DNA of 64,000 nucleotides from Nostoc linckia FACHB-104. Lineage in GTDB: Bacteria; Cyanobacteriota; Cyanobacteriia; Cyanobacteriales; Nostocaceae. Made by a program: the position numbers and the translations under genes. Shown here in pieces: positions 1 to 8,544 of the stretch; the stretch's first letter is position 1; each line of letters opens with the position of its first letter. The notes below the pieces were generated by a model, which made no database searches, had not been told where the DNA came from, and saw nothing but the letters and a program-made list of their open reading frames with translations. Where the stretch lies: positions 1 to 64,000 of the forward strand of contig NZ_JACJQJ010000006.1 in the NCBI RefSeq assembly GCF_014696615.1, in the 5' to 3' direction.

Positions 1-1
1 A

Positions 2-82
2 ATTACCAACTTAACCCCGGAAAGGCAATGGATTCTCCAGTTTTTTGGTGCTCCTTGTCGAAAATATTATCTTCTTTATTAA
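2..82 (+). CDS. Possible 3' end of an upstream gene
   Basis: A reading frame is open from base 2 and ends with TAA at 80-82, reading ITNLTPERQWILQFFGAP and then CRKYYLLY. A strong terminator-like hairpin follows 57 bases later, which fits the end of a plus-strand gene entering the window. I do not recognise the peptide, and another frame is also open here, so this is only a suggestion. Confidence 0.25.
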   Translation: MTNLTPERQWILQFFGAPCRKYYLLY

Positions 83-138
83 CTAACCTGCGGAATGTCG
101 GATCTATCAAAATTTTGATGCATATAACGAATATCATT

Positions 139-175
139 GCTGAAACTCTACTATGTTGTAGTTTCAGCTTTTTTA
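139..175 (+). terminator. Rho-independent terminator
   Basis: GCTGAAACT at 139-147 pairs perfectly with AGTTTCAGC at 160-168 across a 12-base loop, and a run of T follows. It probably ends the gene that enters from the left edge. Confidence 0.7.
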
Positions 176-502
176 TTGTTTGTATAAGTAATATTACTGA
201 TTTTTAACCCATATTTTGGCGAAAAGATAAGAAAACATAACTTTTGTAAGAGCGATCGCCTACACTCCTAAAAACTCCAAATTACCAGAATACTTGATAC
301 CAAAGGCTTTTAACTGCGAAAACCAAGCATAAATAACTGCCCTTACTTCTGCAACGATTTAACATCAAGCAAATATTCTTCTATATTTTTGCGGAATGTA
401 TCATCATGGGCTGGAAGTCAATGTTGCGATTTAATCTTTAGGAATTGCTACCTAGTTAATGGTTAGCGCTAGTATATCTATGTCTTTTTTCGCAGTATAA
501 AT
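175..502. other. Intergenic, upstream of the beta-helix/SLH gene
   Basis: About 330 bases with no gene that I can support. It holds one HIP1-type GCGATCGC near 252 and must contain the promoter of the gene at 503, but no clear -35/-10 pair or ribosome binding site stands out. Confidence 0.5.
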
Positions 503-2173
503 ATGGCGCAAAATTTTTACGTAAATCCAAGTACAGGCAATGATAACAATCCTGGTACTCAACAAGCACCCTTTAAAACGATTACCAAAGCTCTCAAAGT
601 TGCCACTCCAGGTACCAAAATTCAACTGGTAGAGGGTACTTATAATGCCACTACTGGTGAAGTTTTCCCACTAACTGTGGCATCTGAGGTAACGGTAGTA
701 GGCAATGAAGCCAATAAAGGTAGCGGTATTTTAATTGAAGGTAGTGGTAACTACCTTAGCCGTACTTTTGCAGGTCAAAATGTCACATTTGTACTGCTAA
801 ATGGGGCACAACTTCGGGGTGTAACTGTAACAAATCCAGCTAGTCGTGGTTCTGCTGTCTGGGTTGAATCTAGTACACCGACAGTTGCCAATAGCACATT
901 TACTCAATCTAAGCGTGAGGGAGTGTTTGCAACTGGCGATGCTAATCCAGTTATCCTCAGCAATGTGTTTTCTGAAAATGCTGCCAATGGTGTTTCCATT
1001 GCAAAAAATGCCAAAGGGCAAATTCAAGGTAACACCTTCTTCAAAACTGGTTTTGGCATTGCCATCAGTGATGCAGCCGCACCCACACTCATAGATAACA
1101 AAATTTCTGAAAATCGGTCTGGAATTGTCGTTTCTGGGACAGCACGTCCTGTATTACGTAATAACTTCAGCGAAAAAAACACTGATGATGGTTTGACAGT
1201 GATTGCTAACGCCCTACCAGATTTAGGTAGTGCTAGTAGTCCCGGGGGTAACGTCCTACGCAACAACGGTAAGTTTGATTTGCAAAACGCAGGTAGCAAT
1301 AAATTGATATCTGTAGGAAATCAAATAGATCCGTCTAAAGTCAGCGGTAGCATTGAGTTTGCAGCTACTCCAGTGACACCAACCCCAACACCAACCCCAA
1401 CGCCAACACCCACCCCAACCCCAACGCCAACCCCAACGCCAACACCAACCCCAACACCAACACCAACCCCAACACCAACACCAACCCCAACCCCAACACC
1501 AACACCAACACCAACCCCCACACCCACCCCTATACCAGTCCCAACTCCCACCCCCATACCAGTTCCAACACCAACGCCTACCCCAACACCTGCACCTACT
1601 GACTTAACCGATATCGGTAATCATTGGGCAGCAGCTTTTATTCGGGAATTAGTGAAACAGCAAATAGTTAGCGGTTTTCCCGATCGCACATTTAAACCTG
1701 ATGCTACGATGACCAGAGCACAATATGCTGCTTTGCTAGTCAAGGCTTTTAACCCATCTCCAAACCGTGCTGCCACCAAATTCAAGGATGTACCAGCAGA
1801 CTTCTGGGCATCTAAAGTAATTCAACAGGCATATCAAGGTCTATTCTTAGCTGGGTTTCCTGATGGTAATTTCCGCCCCAATCAAAATATCCAGCGTGTG
1901 CAAGTGATCGTCTCTCTGGTTAATGGGCTGGGATTATCTGCGGATGATACAACAGCTTTCAAATTTGATGACCAAGCAAAGATTCCTGACTATGCCAAGG
2001 ATGAAATAGCAAAAGCATTAGACAAGAAAATTATCGTCAATTACCCCAACCCCAAACAACTCAACCCTACCCGCGACGCTACACGCGCTGAGGTAGTGGC
2101 GCTGGTTTATCAAGCTTTAGTAGATGCCGGTCGTGTAGCGGCGATTAACTCGCCTTATATCGTGAGTGCTTGA
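503..2173 (+). CDS. DUF1565-type parallel beta-helix protein with Pro-Thr linker and three SLH domains
   Basis: Predicted surface or envelope protein of 556 residues. Residues 1-285 resemble the DUF1565/pectate-lyase-like right-handed beta-helix: the N-terminus has the typical [15 protein letters not shown] block, followed by repeated short strands with N-rich turns. Residues about 290-366 are almost only Thr-Pro repeats. Residues 367-556 hold three SLH domains, recognisable from [32 protein letters not shown] and a degenerate third copy. SLH domains in cyanobacteria usually bind peptidoglycan or its secondary polymers. Oddly, no signal peptide is visible, and an in-frame TAA lies directly before the ATG, so the protein cannot be extended upstream. 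No good ribosome binding site is seen. Carbohydrate binding is family inference; no catalytic site can be assigned. Confidence 0.88.
   Translation: MAQNFYVNPSTGNDNNPGTQQAPFKTITKALKVATPGTKIQLVEGTYNATTGEVFPLTVASEVTVVGNEANKGSGILIEGSGNYLSRTFAGQNVTFVLLNGAQLRGVTVTNPASRGSAVWVESSTPTVANSTFTQSKREGVFATGDANPVILSNVFSENAANGVSIAKNAKGQIQGNTFFKTGFGIAISDAAAPTLIDNKISENRSGIVVSGTARPVLRNNFSEKNTDDGLTVIANALPDLGSASSPGGNVLRNNGKFDLQNAGSNKLISVGNQIDPSKVSGSIEFAATPVTPTPTPTPTPTPTPTPTPTPTPTPTPTPTPTPTPTPTPTPTPTPTPTPTPTPIPVPTPTPIPVPTPTPTPTPAPTDLTDIGNHWAAAFIRELVKQQIVSGFPDRTFKPDATMTRAQYAALLVKAFNPSPNRAATKFKDVPADFWASKVIQQAYQGLFLAGFPDGNFRPNQNIQRVQVIVSLVNGLGLSADDTTAFKFDDQAKIPDYAKDEIAKALDKKIIVNYPNPKQLNPTRDATRAEVVALVYQALVDAGRVAAINSPYIVSA
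1375..1600 (+). repeat. Hexanucleotide-like microsatellite coding for Thr-Pro
   Basis: Tandem units of ACACCA / ACCCCA / ACGCCA, all coding for Thr-Pro, within the linker of the beta-helix/SLH gene. The units differ at the third base, so the tract is not a perfect repeat, but it is long enough to change length by slippage. Changes of six bases keep the frame. Confidence 0.95.
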
Positions 2174-2315
2174 TTTTTTCATTTAGTTTTAGCGGGTGGG
2201 CTGAAAAGCCTACCCTGATTAATTTAGGACTTATGCAACTGTCCTATTTTTCCACAGTGGGTGTCCAGGGTGAAAAGGAGCCAGTGTGTTCTGTCGCTCG
2301 ACTTGTACCCCTGTG

Positions 2316-2345
2316 GGGAAGCAAGCTACGCGCAGCGTCTCCCCT
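2316..2345. repeat. Dispersed palindromic repeat (GGGGAAGCAAGCTACGCG type)
   Basis: An imperfect inverted repeat starting GGGGAAGCAAGCTACGCG and ending AGCGTCTCCCC. A second copy with the same core lies at 62761-62798. Such hairpin-forming elements are common between genes of heterocystous cyanobacteria; the function is unknown. Confidence 0.7.
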
Positions 2346-2498
2346 TGGGAGAAGCAACTGACGTTCCAAAGTCTAATTTTTGACCTAGAAGAGGCAGGGG
2401 GAACAAACCCTGAATATGGGTACATGGGTACAAGCCCCGCCCTTCCCCCTTGCTCAGAGCCCCCTGTACCTTTTCCTCTTGCTGACCCTTGACTCTGG

Positions 2499-2570
2499 AA
2501 CGCCAGTTCACTCAACGGAGGGAAACCTTTCTGTAACGCTGGTCTCACTGCATGTGAGTGGCTCCTCTTG
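2499..2570. repeat. Dispersed repeat, AACGCCAGTT type, copy 1
   Basis: Starts AACGCCAGTTCACTCAACGG and shares its layout (AACGCCAGTT, then TCAA, then GGGA.ACC) with a second copy starting at 41241. It ends exactly where similarity to an acetyltransferase gene begins, so it probably inserted into, or recombined with, that gene. Confidence 0.55.
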
Positions 2571-2791
2571 ACTGCCATAATTACAGTGAAATGGCGGCAC
2601 AGTAGATACTTTTTTCCTAGCTTCCCGAATAATTCTTGCAAAATCTATTGTCGTTGCTCTTGCTGTTCTTCTGTTGTAGCGTTGTACATTCGTAAGAGAC
2701 GACTGGCTTGCTTGTTCTCACTAGCTAATTTTGGATCTTCTGCAAGATATAATTCGCCGGAGAGCATTTTCTGATTTTCTGTTTTTTCCAT
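2571..2791 (-). pseudogene. Decayed sugar (maltose/galactoside) O-acetyltransferase, N-terminal part
   Basis: Reading the minus strand from ATG at 2791 gives ENQKMLSGELYLAEDPKL, then ASRLLRMYNATTEEQQEQRQ, a TAG stop (2645-2647), then ILQELFGKLGKK; after a one-base shift in an A-run it continues VSTVPPFHCNYGS. This is the N-terminal pattern of Maa/LacA-type acetyl-CoA-dependent sugar O-acetyltransferases (left-handed beta-helix hexapeptide family). Only about 75 of the usual 185 or so residues remain. The gene has a nonsense codon, a frameshift and a truncation at a dispersed repeat, so it is dead. The family call is from remembered family sequence and is quite secure; substrate is unknown. 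Confidence 0.75.
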
Positions 2792-3004
2792 AACAGAATT
2801 TTTAGATTTCAGGAAATAGGATTTATAGCATAGGGAAAATTTAGAATATTTTTAGATTTTCCTGCTGACTTGGCAATTTATCAGCTGGCTTGCTTATAGG
2901 CACTTTAGTCATGCCAATGCTTTCCTCTTCATAACTAAATAGAGAGTTAACCGACAACTAGTTAATGGATGATTGTGACAACAGGCTAATAACTATATAA
3001 TTCA

Positions 3005-4285
3005 TCAAAATACGCCATAACGAGCTTTTCCCTGACGTTTTGCACGGTACATAGCAATATCAGCATCCCGAAGCAGATTTTGTGGTTCTTCATAACCATG
3101 ACCACTCAAAGCAATACCAATGCTAGCTGTGGGACATATTTGATATCCATTAATATTTAGGGGCACGCTTAAGGATTCTTGAATGCGTTTGGCTACATTG
3201 GTAGCATCTGTAACATCTTTGATATCTTCTATCAGTACAGCAAACTCATCACCGCCAAATCTAGCTACGGTATCACCACTACGTAAACATGACTCTAAGC
3301 GGCGAGCGATCGCTACTAAAAAATCATCTCCTGTTGAGTGCCCAAAGCGATCGTTAATTCCTTTGAAGCCATCTAAATCTAAAAATAAAACGGCAAAATT
3401 ATAATCGTTCCGCCGTTTGCTACGTTCAATTGTTTGTCTGAGACGATCTATAAACAAAACTCGATTGGGTAGTGCTGTCAGTGCATCATGACAAGCATTA
3501 CGCAGCAGTTGGGCCTCTATTTGCTTGCGTTTCGTAATATCCTGAAGAACTAAAACAGCACCACTGATATTCCCATCCACATCACGGATAGGTGCAACAC
3601 AATCCCCAATGGGTACTTTTTTCCCATCCTTTGCCAGCAGGGTACAGTTATCCGGTAGATTTAGTACCTCACCTGTTTGTATTGCTTGTGTAGCTAAATT
3701 ATCTATTACTTCATCCATATCTTTATCAATTAAGCTGACAACTTCTACTAAGTCCTTGCCATAGGCTTCTTCTTGTCTCCAACCTGTCAGTGCTTCCGCA
3801 ACAGGATTCATCATTTGGATACGGCCATTGGCATAGGTGACAACAACTGCACAGCCCATACTATTAATAATCGCTGTCAGTCTCTGTCTTTCTTCCTCAA
3901 ATTTCCTGCTGATTTGATGCTTGTAAATAGCCATTTCGACAGCAAAATGTAAGTCTTTTTCAGCACATGGTTTAAGAATATAACCGAAAGGCTCACTTAG
4001 TTGCTGTTGATGTAATTGAATATCTTCCGAATATTCCGTTAAATATAAAACGGGTATGTGGAAATGGTTCTGGATAACATCCACCATTTTGATACCATTG
4101 ATATCCCTTGCTAAGCAGATATCAATTAATACTAAATGTGGATTTGTCTCTGCTACTTTTTGGAGGACATCATCATCTGAAGCAGTAATTTTTGGAACGG
4201 AATATCCTAACTTCTGCAAACTATTTCTTATGTCTAAAGCTAGGAATTTTTCATCCTCAACAACTAGGATTTTGTGGTCGAACAT
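3005..4285 (-). CDS. Response regulator with REC, PAS and GGDEF domains (diguanylate cyclase)
   Basis: Cytoplasmic signalling protein of 426 residues. Residues 4-120 form a receiver domain with the acidic pair D11-E12, phospho-acceptor D55 and K105 in the LKP motif. Residues 132-255 form a PAS domain, suggested by NPVAEALTGW near 160 and the trailing DITKRKQIEAQL. Residues 262-426 form a GGDEF domain with an intact GGDEF signature at 344-348, so cyclic-di-GMP synthesis from two GTP is expected. The inhibitory I-site RxxD is present (RSGD at 335-338, five residues before GGDEF), which predicts product feedback. No EAL or HD-GYP domain is fused. No histidine kinase lies nearby, so the input partner is unknown. 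Confidence 0.93.
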   Translation of the reverse strand: MFDHKILVVEDEKFLALDIRNSLQKLGYSVPKITASDDDVLQKVAETNPHLVLIDICLARDINGIKMVDVIQNHFHIPVLYLTEYSEDIQLHQQQLSEPFGYILKPCAEKDLHFAVEMAIYKHQISRKFEEERQRLTAIINSMGCAVVVTYANGRIQMMNPVAEALTGWRQEEAYGKDLVEVVSLIDKDMDEVIDNLATQAIQTGEVLNLPDNCTLLAKDGKKVPIGDCVAPIRDVDGNISGAVLVLQDITKRKQIEAQLLRNACHDALTALPNRVLFIDRLRQTIERSKRRNDYNFAVLFLDLDGFKGINDRFGHSTGDDFLVAIARRLESCLRSGDTVARFGGDEFAVLIEDIKDVTDATNVAKRIQESLSVPLNINGYQICPTASIGIALSGHGYEEPQNLLRDADIAMYRAKRQGKARYGVF

Positions 4286-5215
4286 GTTAGGCTAATCTGT
4301 TGGCTAAGGTTCCGATTTTATTTTCAGTCTCTACTCACTCTGAAAATCAATAATCCTATGATAATCAATCTCTAATCTACCTGTGTAGTTGCTTGACTAA
4401 AATAATTACTAAGTTTTTAATCATTGTCTTTTGCTTTTCCTGATCCAGTTAATATCCAGTTGATAACGCAAGATACAATTGAGAAATGTAAATTACCATA
4501 CAATTACTAAAAACCAAAGACATATTTTAGAAATGGATAAATTCTTAATAAATAACAATTACTAATGGTGCAAGATGTACGTAAACTAGCTATTTATTTG
4601 TATGTTAATAAAATCACTATCGAAGCAAACAATATAAGTAATCTCGAAATATATCAAGCTATTACAAGCATTCGGTAGATTTAAATTTAAATATAGTTGT
4701 TTTTTTGATACAGTTTTTAGCCATTAGCTAACAATAGGTATAAAGTTTTTAAATTACTGAATACTAAATAATAATTCTGTATATTAAGGCACAGGAAAAA
4801 TCATGCATTGCAGAAGTATTAATGATGAATTACTTAATTTAAATAGTTAATATACAATTAACCAGATGTATAAAATATATTTATAGAATATTTTATTAAA
4901 AACTTCCGGAATATCTTCTTTCAGGAATGACAAAAGAGTAATAAGAAAAGTAGCTGGCTGATAAACTGATTAATCGCAGATTTTGCTGCCTTATGGTGTG
5001 CAAAATAATTGGCTAGCAAAAAGCACTAACAATGCCAAAATTTTTAGCGGTAGCATGGAAAAGGAAACCATCAAGAGAAATAATTAAAAATTATCCAGGA
5101 CAAATTTAAAAATCTATAGCAGTCCTAATTGACTCATCAGAAAAAGAAGAGACTAAACCTAGATATTAAGAAACAGAATCTTCTCACGTTGGATTGTGGA
5201 CTGCCATAGTAATTT
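4286..5215. other. Long AT-rich intergenic region
   Basis: 930 bases of AT-rich DNA between two leftward genes. I see no open frame with family similarity; the longest sensible small frame (ATG at 5032, 25 codons) has no support. The promoter of the GGDEF gene should lie near 4290-4400. Nothing else is evident. Confidence 0.5.
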
Positions 5216-5584
5216 TTAGGTAATGTGTTGAGTTCTTGTCAGTTCAATGCTAATTTTCCCCCCAAAGTCTGGGATAGGTGCAGCAGGTTTGCTGAGAGTT
5301 ACTTCAACTTTAGTGACGCGATCGCACTCTTGGAGGATAGAGTCTGCAATTGTACCTGCTAACTTCTCTACTAAAGCAAACTTGGACGACTTCACCAGAT
5401 TTTGTACCAAGCTAATAACACTGCGGTAATCTAGAGTGTCTGCGATCGCATCAGTTTGAGCAGGCTTGCTCAGATCCAACCATAACTTGACATCCACCTC
5501 AAACCATTGCCCTAATACCTGTTCTTCAGGTAAATACCCAGTGTAGCCATAGGCTCGAATTCCCGTTAAATGAATGCAGTCCAT
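5216..5584 (-). CDS. folB: Dihydroneopterin aldolase
   Basis: Converts 7,8-dihydroneopterin to 6-hydroxymethyl-7,8-dihydropterin and glycolaldehyde in folate synthesis, in the cytoplasm. The 122-residue length is normal. It starts MDCIHLTGIRAYGYTGYLPE, with the conserved Glu of the active site at 21, and has the conserved VEKLA block and the late LSKPAAPIP segment with the conserved Lys. It is transcribed away from menD with about 190 bases between the two starts, so the spacer must hold divergent promoters. No other folate gene is in the window. Confidence 0.93.
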   Translation of the reverse strand: MDCIHLTGIRAYGYTGYLPEEQVLGQWFEVDVKLWLDLSKPAQTDAIADTLDYRSVISLVQNLVKSSKFALVEKLAGTIADSILQECDRVTKVEVTLSKPAAPIPDFGGKISIELTRTQHIT

Positions 5585-5772
5585 AATATTAAGAGCGAAA
5601 TTTGCATTTTGGATTTTAACGTCAGATTAGGGAATGGGTAAGAACTATTAATCTTGACTCAAAACACAGCACTCACAACTCAGCACTGAATAGACTCATA
5701 ACCCTGAAAAATATGCAAAAATGCTATGGCGCTGGTTTCCAACGCTGCTAACTTATAGCTCTGTTTGCTTGA

Positions 5773-7533
5773 ATGTCGATCGCCTGTAAAAATGTTAATC
5801 AACTTTGGGCTTATATCTTGACGGAGACGCTAAAGCGCCTGGGATTGACTTGTGCTGTTATTTGTCCAGGTTCACGTTCTACACCGCTAGCAGTCGCCTT
5901 TGCCCAGCAAAAGCCTGATATTGAAGCAATTGCCATTTTAGATGAACGGTCTGCTGCTTTTTTTGCGTTGGGACAAGCTAAAGCCAGTGGTAAGCCTGTA
6001 GTACTGGTATGTACATCTGGTACAGCTGGGGCTAACTTTTATCCGGCGATTATTGAAGCTAGAGAAAGCCGCGTACCTCTATTGATATTAACTGCGGATA
6101 GACCGCCAGAACTGCGAGATTGCCATTCTGGTCAAACGATAGATCAGGTGAAATTATATGGCACTTATCCTAACTGGCAAACAGAGTTAGCTTTACCTTC
6201 CCCAGAAATGGGAATGCTAGCTTATCTGCGACAAACAATCATCCATGCTTGGGAAAAATCGCAAACTCCTAACCAGGGGCCAGTACATCTAAATATTCCT
6301 CTGCGCGATCCCCTAGCACCCATTCCCGATGGAACCGATTTCAGCTATTTAGAATCACAGTTTCACCCAGAAGAATTTTTCACAGCAGTCACAAACTCTA
6401 TTCCCTTCCCCATTACCCATTACCCATTACCCATTACCCCACAATGGCAACAATGCGATCGCGGAATTATTATTGCTGGTGTTGCTCAACCAAACCAACC
6501 ACAGCAGTATTGTAGAGCGATCGCCCAACTTTCCCAAACCCTCAAATGGCCAGTCTTAGCCGAGGGACTTTCCCCACTCAGAAATTACGCCGACCTCAAC
6601 CCCTATTTAATTTCTACCTACGATCAGATTTTGCGAAATCCCCAACTCGCAAAACAGCTAGCACCACAAATGGTAATTCAAGTAGGAGAAATGCCCACAA
6701 GTAAAGAACTGCGTAATTGGATAACTAGTATACAACCGCAACGTTGGGTAATTGACCCCAGCGACCAAAACCTTGATCCTTTGCATGGAAGGACGGTTCA
6801 TTTGCGGATGAGTATTGAGGATTGGGGGACAAGGGGACAAGGGGACAAGGGAGACAAATCGTTCTCTTCTGTTCCTAATTACTTGCAACTTTGGTGTACA
6901 GCAGAAACCCAAGTCAGGGAGGCTGTTGATCAAACCTTAGCGACAATGGAAGATTTATTTGAGGGTAAAGCCGCCTGGTTGCTTTCGCAAATTTTACCGC
7001 CAGGAACGCCGTTATTTATCGCCAACAGTATGCCTGTGCGCGATGTAGAGTTTTTTTGGAGACCGAATAATTTAGGAGTGCGATCGCATTTTAACCGAGG
7101 TGCAAATGGTATTGATGGTACATTATCTACAGCTTTAGGAATGGCCCATCGTCATCACAGCAGTGTGATGCTAACCGGGGATTTAGCCTTGTTGCATGAT
7201 ACCAACGGTTTTTTAATCCGTAATAAATTTGTGGGACATCTCACAATTCTGTTAATTAACAATAATGGTGGTGGAATTTTTGAAATGCTACCCATTGCCA
7301 AATTCGACCCACCATTTGAAGAATTCTTTGGCACTCCTCAGGATATTGATTTTACCCAACTGTGTGCTACCTATGGTGTAGAGCATGAATTAATTACTTC
7401 TTGGTCGCATTTGCAGCAAAGATTAAACCCGCTTCCAGATACAGGAATTAGGGTTTTAGAATTACAGACAAATCGTCAACAAGATGCTTTATGGCGACAG
7501 CAGAATTTGCCTAAATTGGGAATGAATATCTAG
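5773..7533 (+). CDS. menD: 2-succinyl-5-enolpyruvyl-6-hydroxy-3-cyclohexene-1-carboxylate synthase
   Basis: Thiamine diphosphate enzyme that joins isochorismate and 2-oxoglutarate in phylloquinone (vitamin K1) synthesis. 586 residues. The N-terminal pyrimidine-binding domain has VICPGSRSTPLAVAF and the catalytic Glu in DERSAAFFALG. The C-terminal domain has the diphosphate/Mg motif, starting at GDLALLHDTNG and ending with NNNGGGIFE. Two low-complexity insertions interrupt the less conserved middle domain, at residues about 209-224 and 352-364. Their DNA matches the tandem repeats found between genes elsewhere in the window, and both keep the frame. All catalytic blocks are intact, so the enzyme is probably active. 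menB follows 1 kb downstream; menF, menA and menC lie at the far end of the window. Confidence 0.95.
   Translation: MSIACKNVNQLWAYILTETLKRLGLTCAVICPGSRSTPLAVAFAQQKPDIEAIAILDERSAAFFALGQAKASGKPVVLVCTSGTAGANFYPAIIEARESRVPLLILTADRPPELRDCHSGQTIDQVKLYGTYPNWQTELALPSPEMGMLAYLRQTIIHAWEKSQTPNQGPVHLNIPLRDPLAPIPDGTDFSYLESQFHPEEFFTAVTNSIPFPITHYPLPITPQWQQCDRGIIIAGVAQPNQPQQYCRAIAQLSQTLKWPVLAEGLSPLRNYADLNPYLISTYDQILRNPQLAKQLAPQMVIQVGEMPTSKELRNWITSIQPQRWVIDPSDQNLDPLHGRTVHLRMSIEDWGTRGQGDKGDKSFSSVPNYLQLWCTAETQVREAVDQTLATMEDLFEGKAAWLLSQILPPGTPLFIANSMPVRDVEFFWRPNNLGVRSHFNRGANGIDGTLSTALGMAHRHHSSVMLTGDLALLHDTNGFLIRNKFVGHLTILLINNNGGGIFEMLPIAKFDPPFEEFFGTPQDIDFTQLCATYGVEHELITSWSHLQQRLNPLPDTGIRVLELQTNRQQDALWRQQNLPKLGMNI
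6405..6440 (+). repeat. STRR tract (CCCATTA units) inside menD
   Basis: About four and a half CCCATTA heptamers, coding for a run rich in Pro, Ile, Thr, His and Tyr. The same unit occurs between genes elsewhere (for example, as its complement, near 54191) and inside menC. Confidence 0.9.
6824..6858 (+). repeat. STRR tract (GGGGACAA units) inside menD
   Basis: Repeats of GGGGACAA coding for a Gly/Gln/Asp/Lys-rich stretch. A matching tract sits in menC near 63250. Confidence 0.85.
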
Positions 7534-7576
7534 TGAAATGCTATGAGTGCGATCGCCCTTCCTCTCTGCGTGAAAT

Positions 7577-8404
7577 TTATCCTCTTGCTTGACCTTGTAA
7601 CCATTCTTCCAAATCCGCAAGAGTAGAAAAATCTAACAATGCTTCCCCTAAAGCTTCCAACGGTTCCAGCGATAACACCTGAATTTGAGACAGCAGAACA
7701 TCTGGAATATTACCCAATCGGCGGTTTAATAGTTTGAGGATTAGCGATCGCGCTTCCATTTCTTTCGCGTCCCGAATAGCCCGTGGTTCTTCTTCCAAAT
7801 TCAATCTCAACATTGCTTCAATATCCTCCCGGCTCAAGGTAGAAAACTTGTAGAGTAGAATCGTCGTTATTAAATCTATTATTGCTTGCTCTGACTGTTG
7901 CTGTGCTTGCTCTAGCAAATACCGCCCTGCTTCCACTGTTTCTGCTTCAGAGGTAATATTTGTTAGCAACATTAACCCAATTGCCAAAGGTTGTTGTCGT
8001 AAATCCCCCAACTCATCCAGATAGACTCGCCGGACTTGATTACTCTCCAACAAAGGACGGTGAATTGTAGAATTCGCGGGTTCAAGACTGCGAGACGGAA
8101 AAATTATCACTCCAAACCAGCCATCGTAACGGATGGAGTGCCGGTAGAGAAACAAAAATAATTCACTAAAGAAGCGGTGATATAGGTCTTCATCTTTTTG
8201 AAACTGCACCTCCGCAAAAAAGACTACTTTGGAAGCAGAATTGTCAGGGGGTAAAAATACTCCATCAATCCGGAAGGCTGTTTCTTTTACCTCAACCGAT
8301 TCAAATTGATAGTTAGCTGCATCTTGTGGTGGTGAGTCTACCAATTCAAACAATAATCCCGGAAATTGCTTGAATAATTTGTAAAAGATGGAGTCGCGGC
8401 GCAT
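7577..8404 (-). CDS. Rpn-family/DUF2887 PD-(D/E)XK nuclease-like protein
   Basis: Member of the large cyanobacterial family annotated as Rpn-family recombination-promoting nuclease or putative transposase. 275 residues. The N-terminal half carries the nuclease-like core: DSIFYKLF at the start, D47 in FRIDGVFLPP, and E65-x-Q67 in FFAEVQFQK, a variant of the usual ExK. The C-terminal half is helical and ends with a short LEEWLQG segment, as in most relatives. E. coli relatives cut DNA and promote recA-independent recombination; whether this copy cuts DNA is unknown. It lies alone on the minus strand between menD and menB, probably a family expansion copy rather than a pathway member. Confidence 0.82.
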   Translation of the reverse strand: MRRDSIFYKLFKQFPGLLFELVDSPPQDAANYQFESVEVKETAFRIDGVFLPPDNSASKVVFFAEVQFQKDEDLYHRFFSELFLFLYRHSIRYDGWFGVIIFPSRSLEPANSTIHRPLLESNQVRRVYLDELGDLRQQPLAIGLMLLTNITSEAETVEAGRYLLEQAQQQSEQAIIDLITTILLYKFSTLSREDIEAMLRLNLEEEPRAIRDAKEMEARSLILKLLNRRLGNIPDVLLSQIQVLSLEPLEALGEALLDFSTLADLEEWLQGQARG

Positions 8405-8460
8405 TTTTCTACAGCGATTTAATTACCAGCCCTGATTGTAAAGGTTGGAGGGACTTATTT

Positions 8461-8492
8461 TAGCGTAGGCGTAACCCACCGCAGGTATCGCT
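8461..8492. repeat. Short dispersed repeat (GCGTAGGCGTAACCC type)
   Basis: AGCGTAGGCGTAACCC followed by ACCGCAGGTATCGC resembles the interspersed GCGTAGGCGTAGCCC repeat family that I know from Nostoc genomes. It lies just upstream of menB. Only one copy is visible here. Confidence 0.4.
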
Positions 8493-8544
8493 TGTCCCTT
8501 GGTCTGCGATAAAATTCTCAAGCACAATAGCCGACTCCATAGCA

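Larger units (their letters stand above)
2174..2570. other. Intergenic region made of dispersed repeat fragments
   Basis: No convincing gene. The open frames here are accidental and lie in G/C-rich repeat material. It includes a palindromic repeat near 2316 and an AACGCCAGTT-type repeat from 2499, which abuts the acetyltransferase remnant. Confidence 0.6.

Noticed and set aside
1321-1557. Gly-Val repeat ORF on the minus strand
   Set aside because: It is the antisense reading of the Thr-Pro microsatellite of the SLH gene; the periodic codons make any frame open.
2286-2511. Several short ORFs in both directions in the spacer after the SLH gene
   Set aside because: They lie in G/C-rich repeat DNA, overlap each other and have no family-like sequence.
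5032-5109. 25-codon ORF in the AT-rich spacer
   Set aside because: No ribosome binding site, no known family and no conserved pattern; chance in AT-rich DNA is enough.
7577-8404. Active transposon around the Rpn/DUF2887 gene
   Set aside because: No inverted ends or target duplications are visible; the family is usually a stand-alone nuclease gene.
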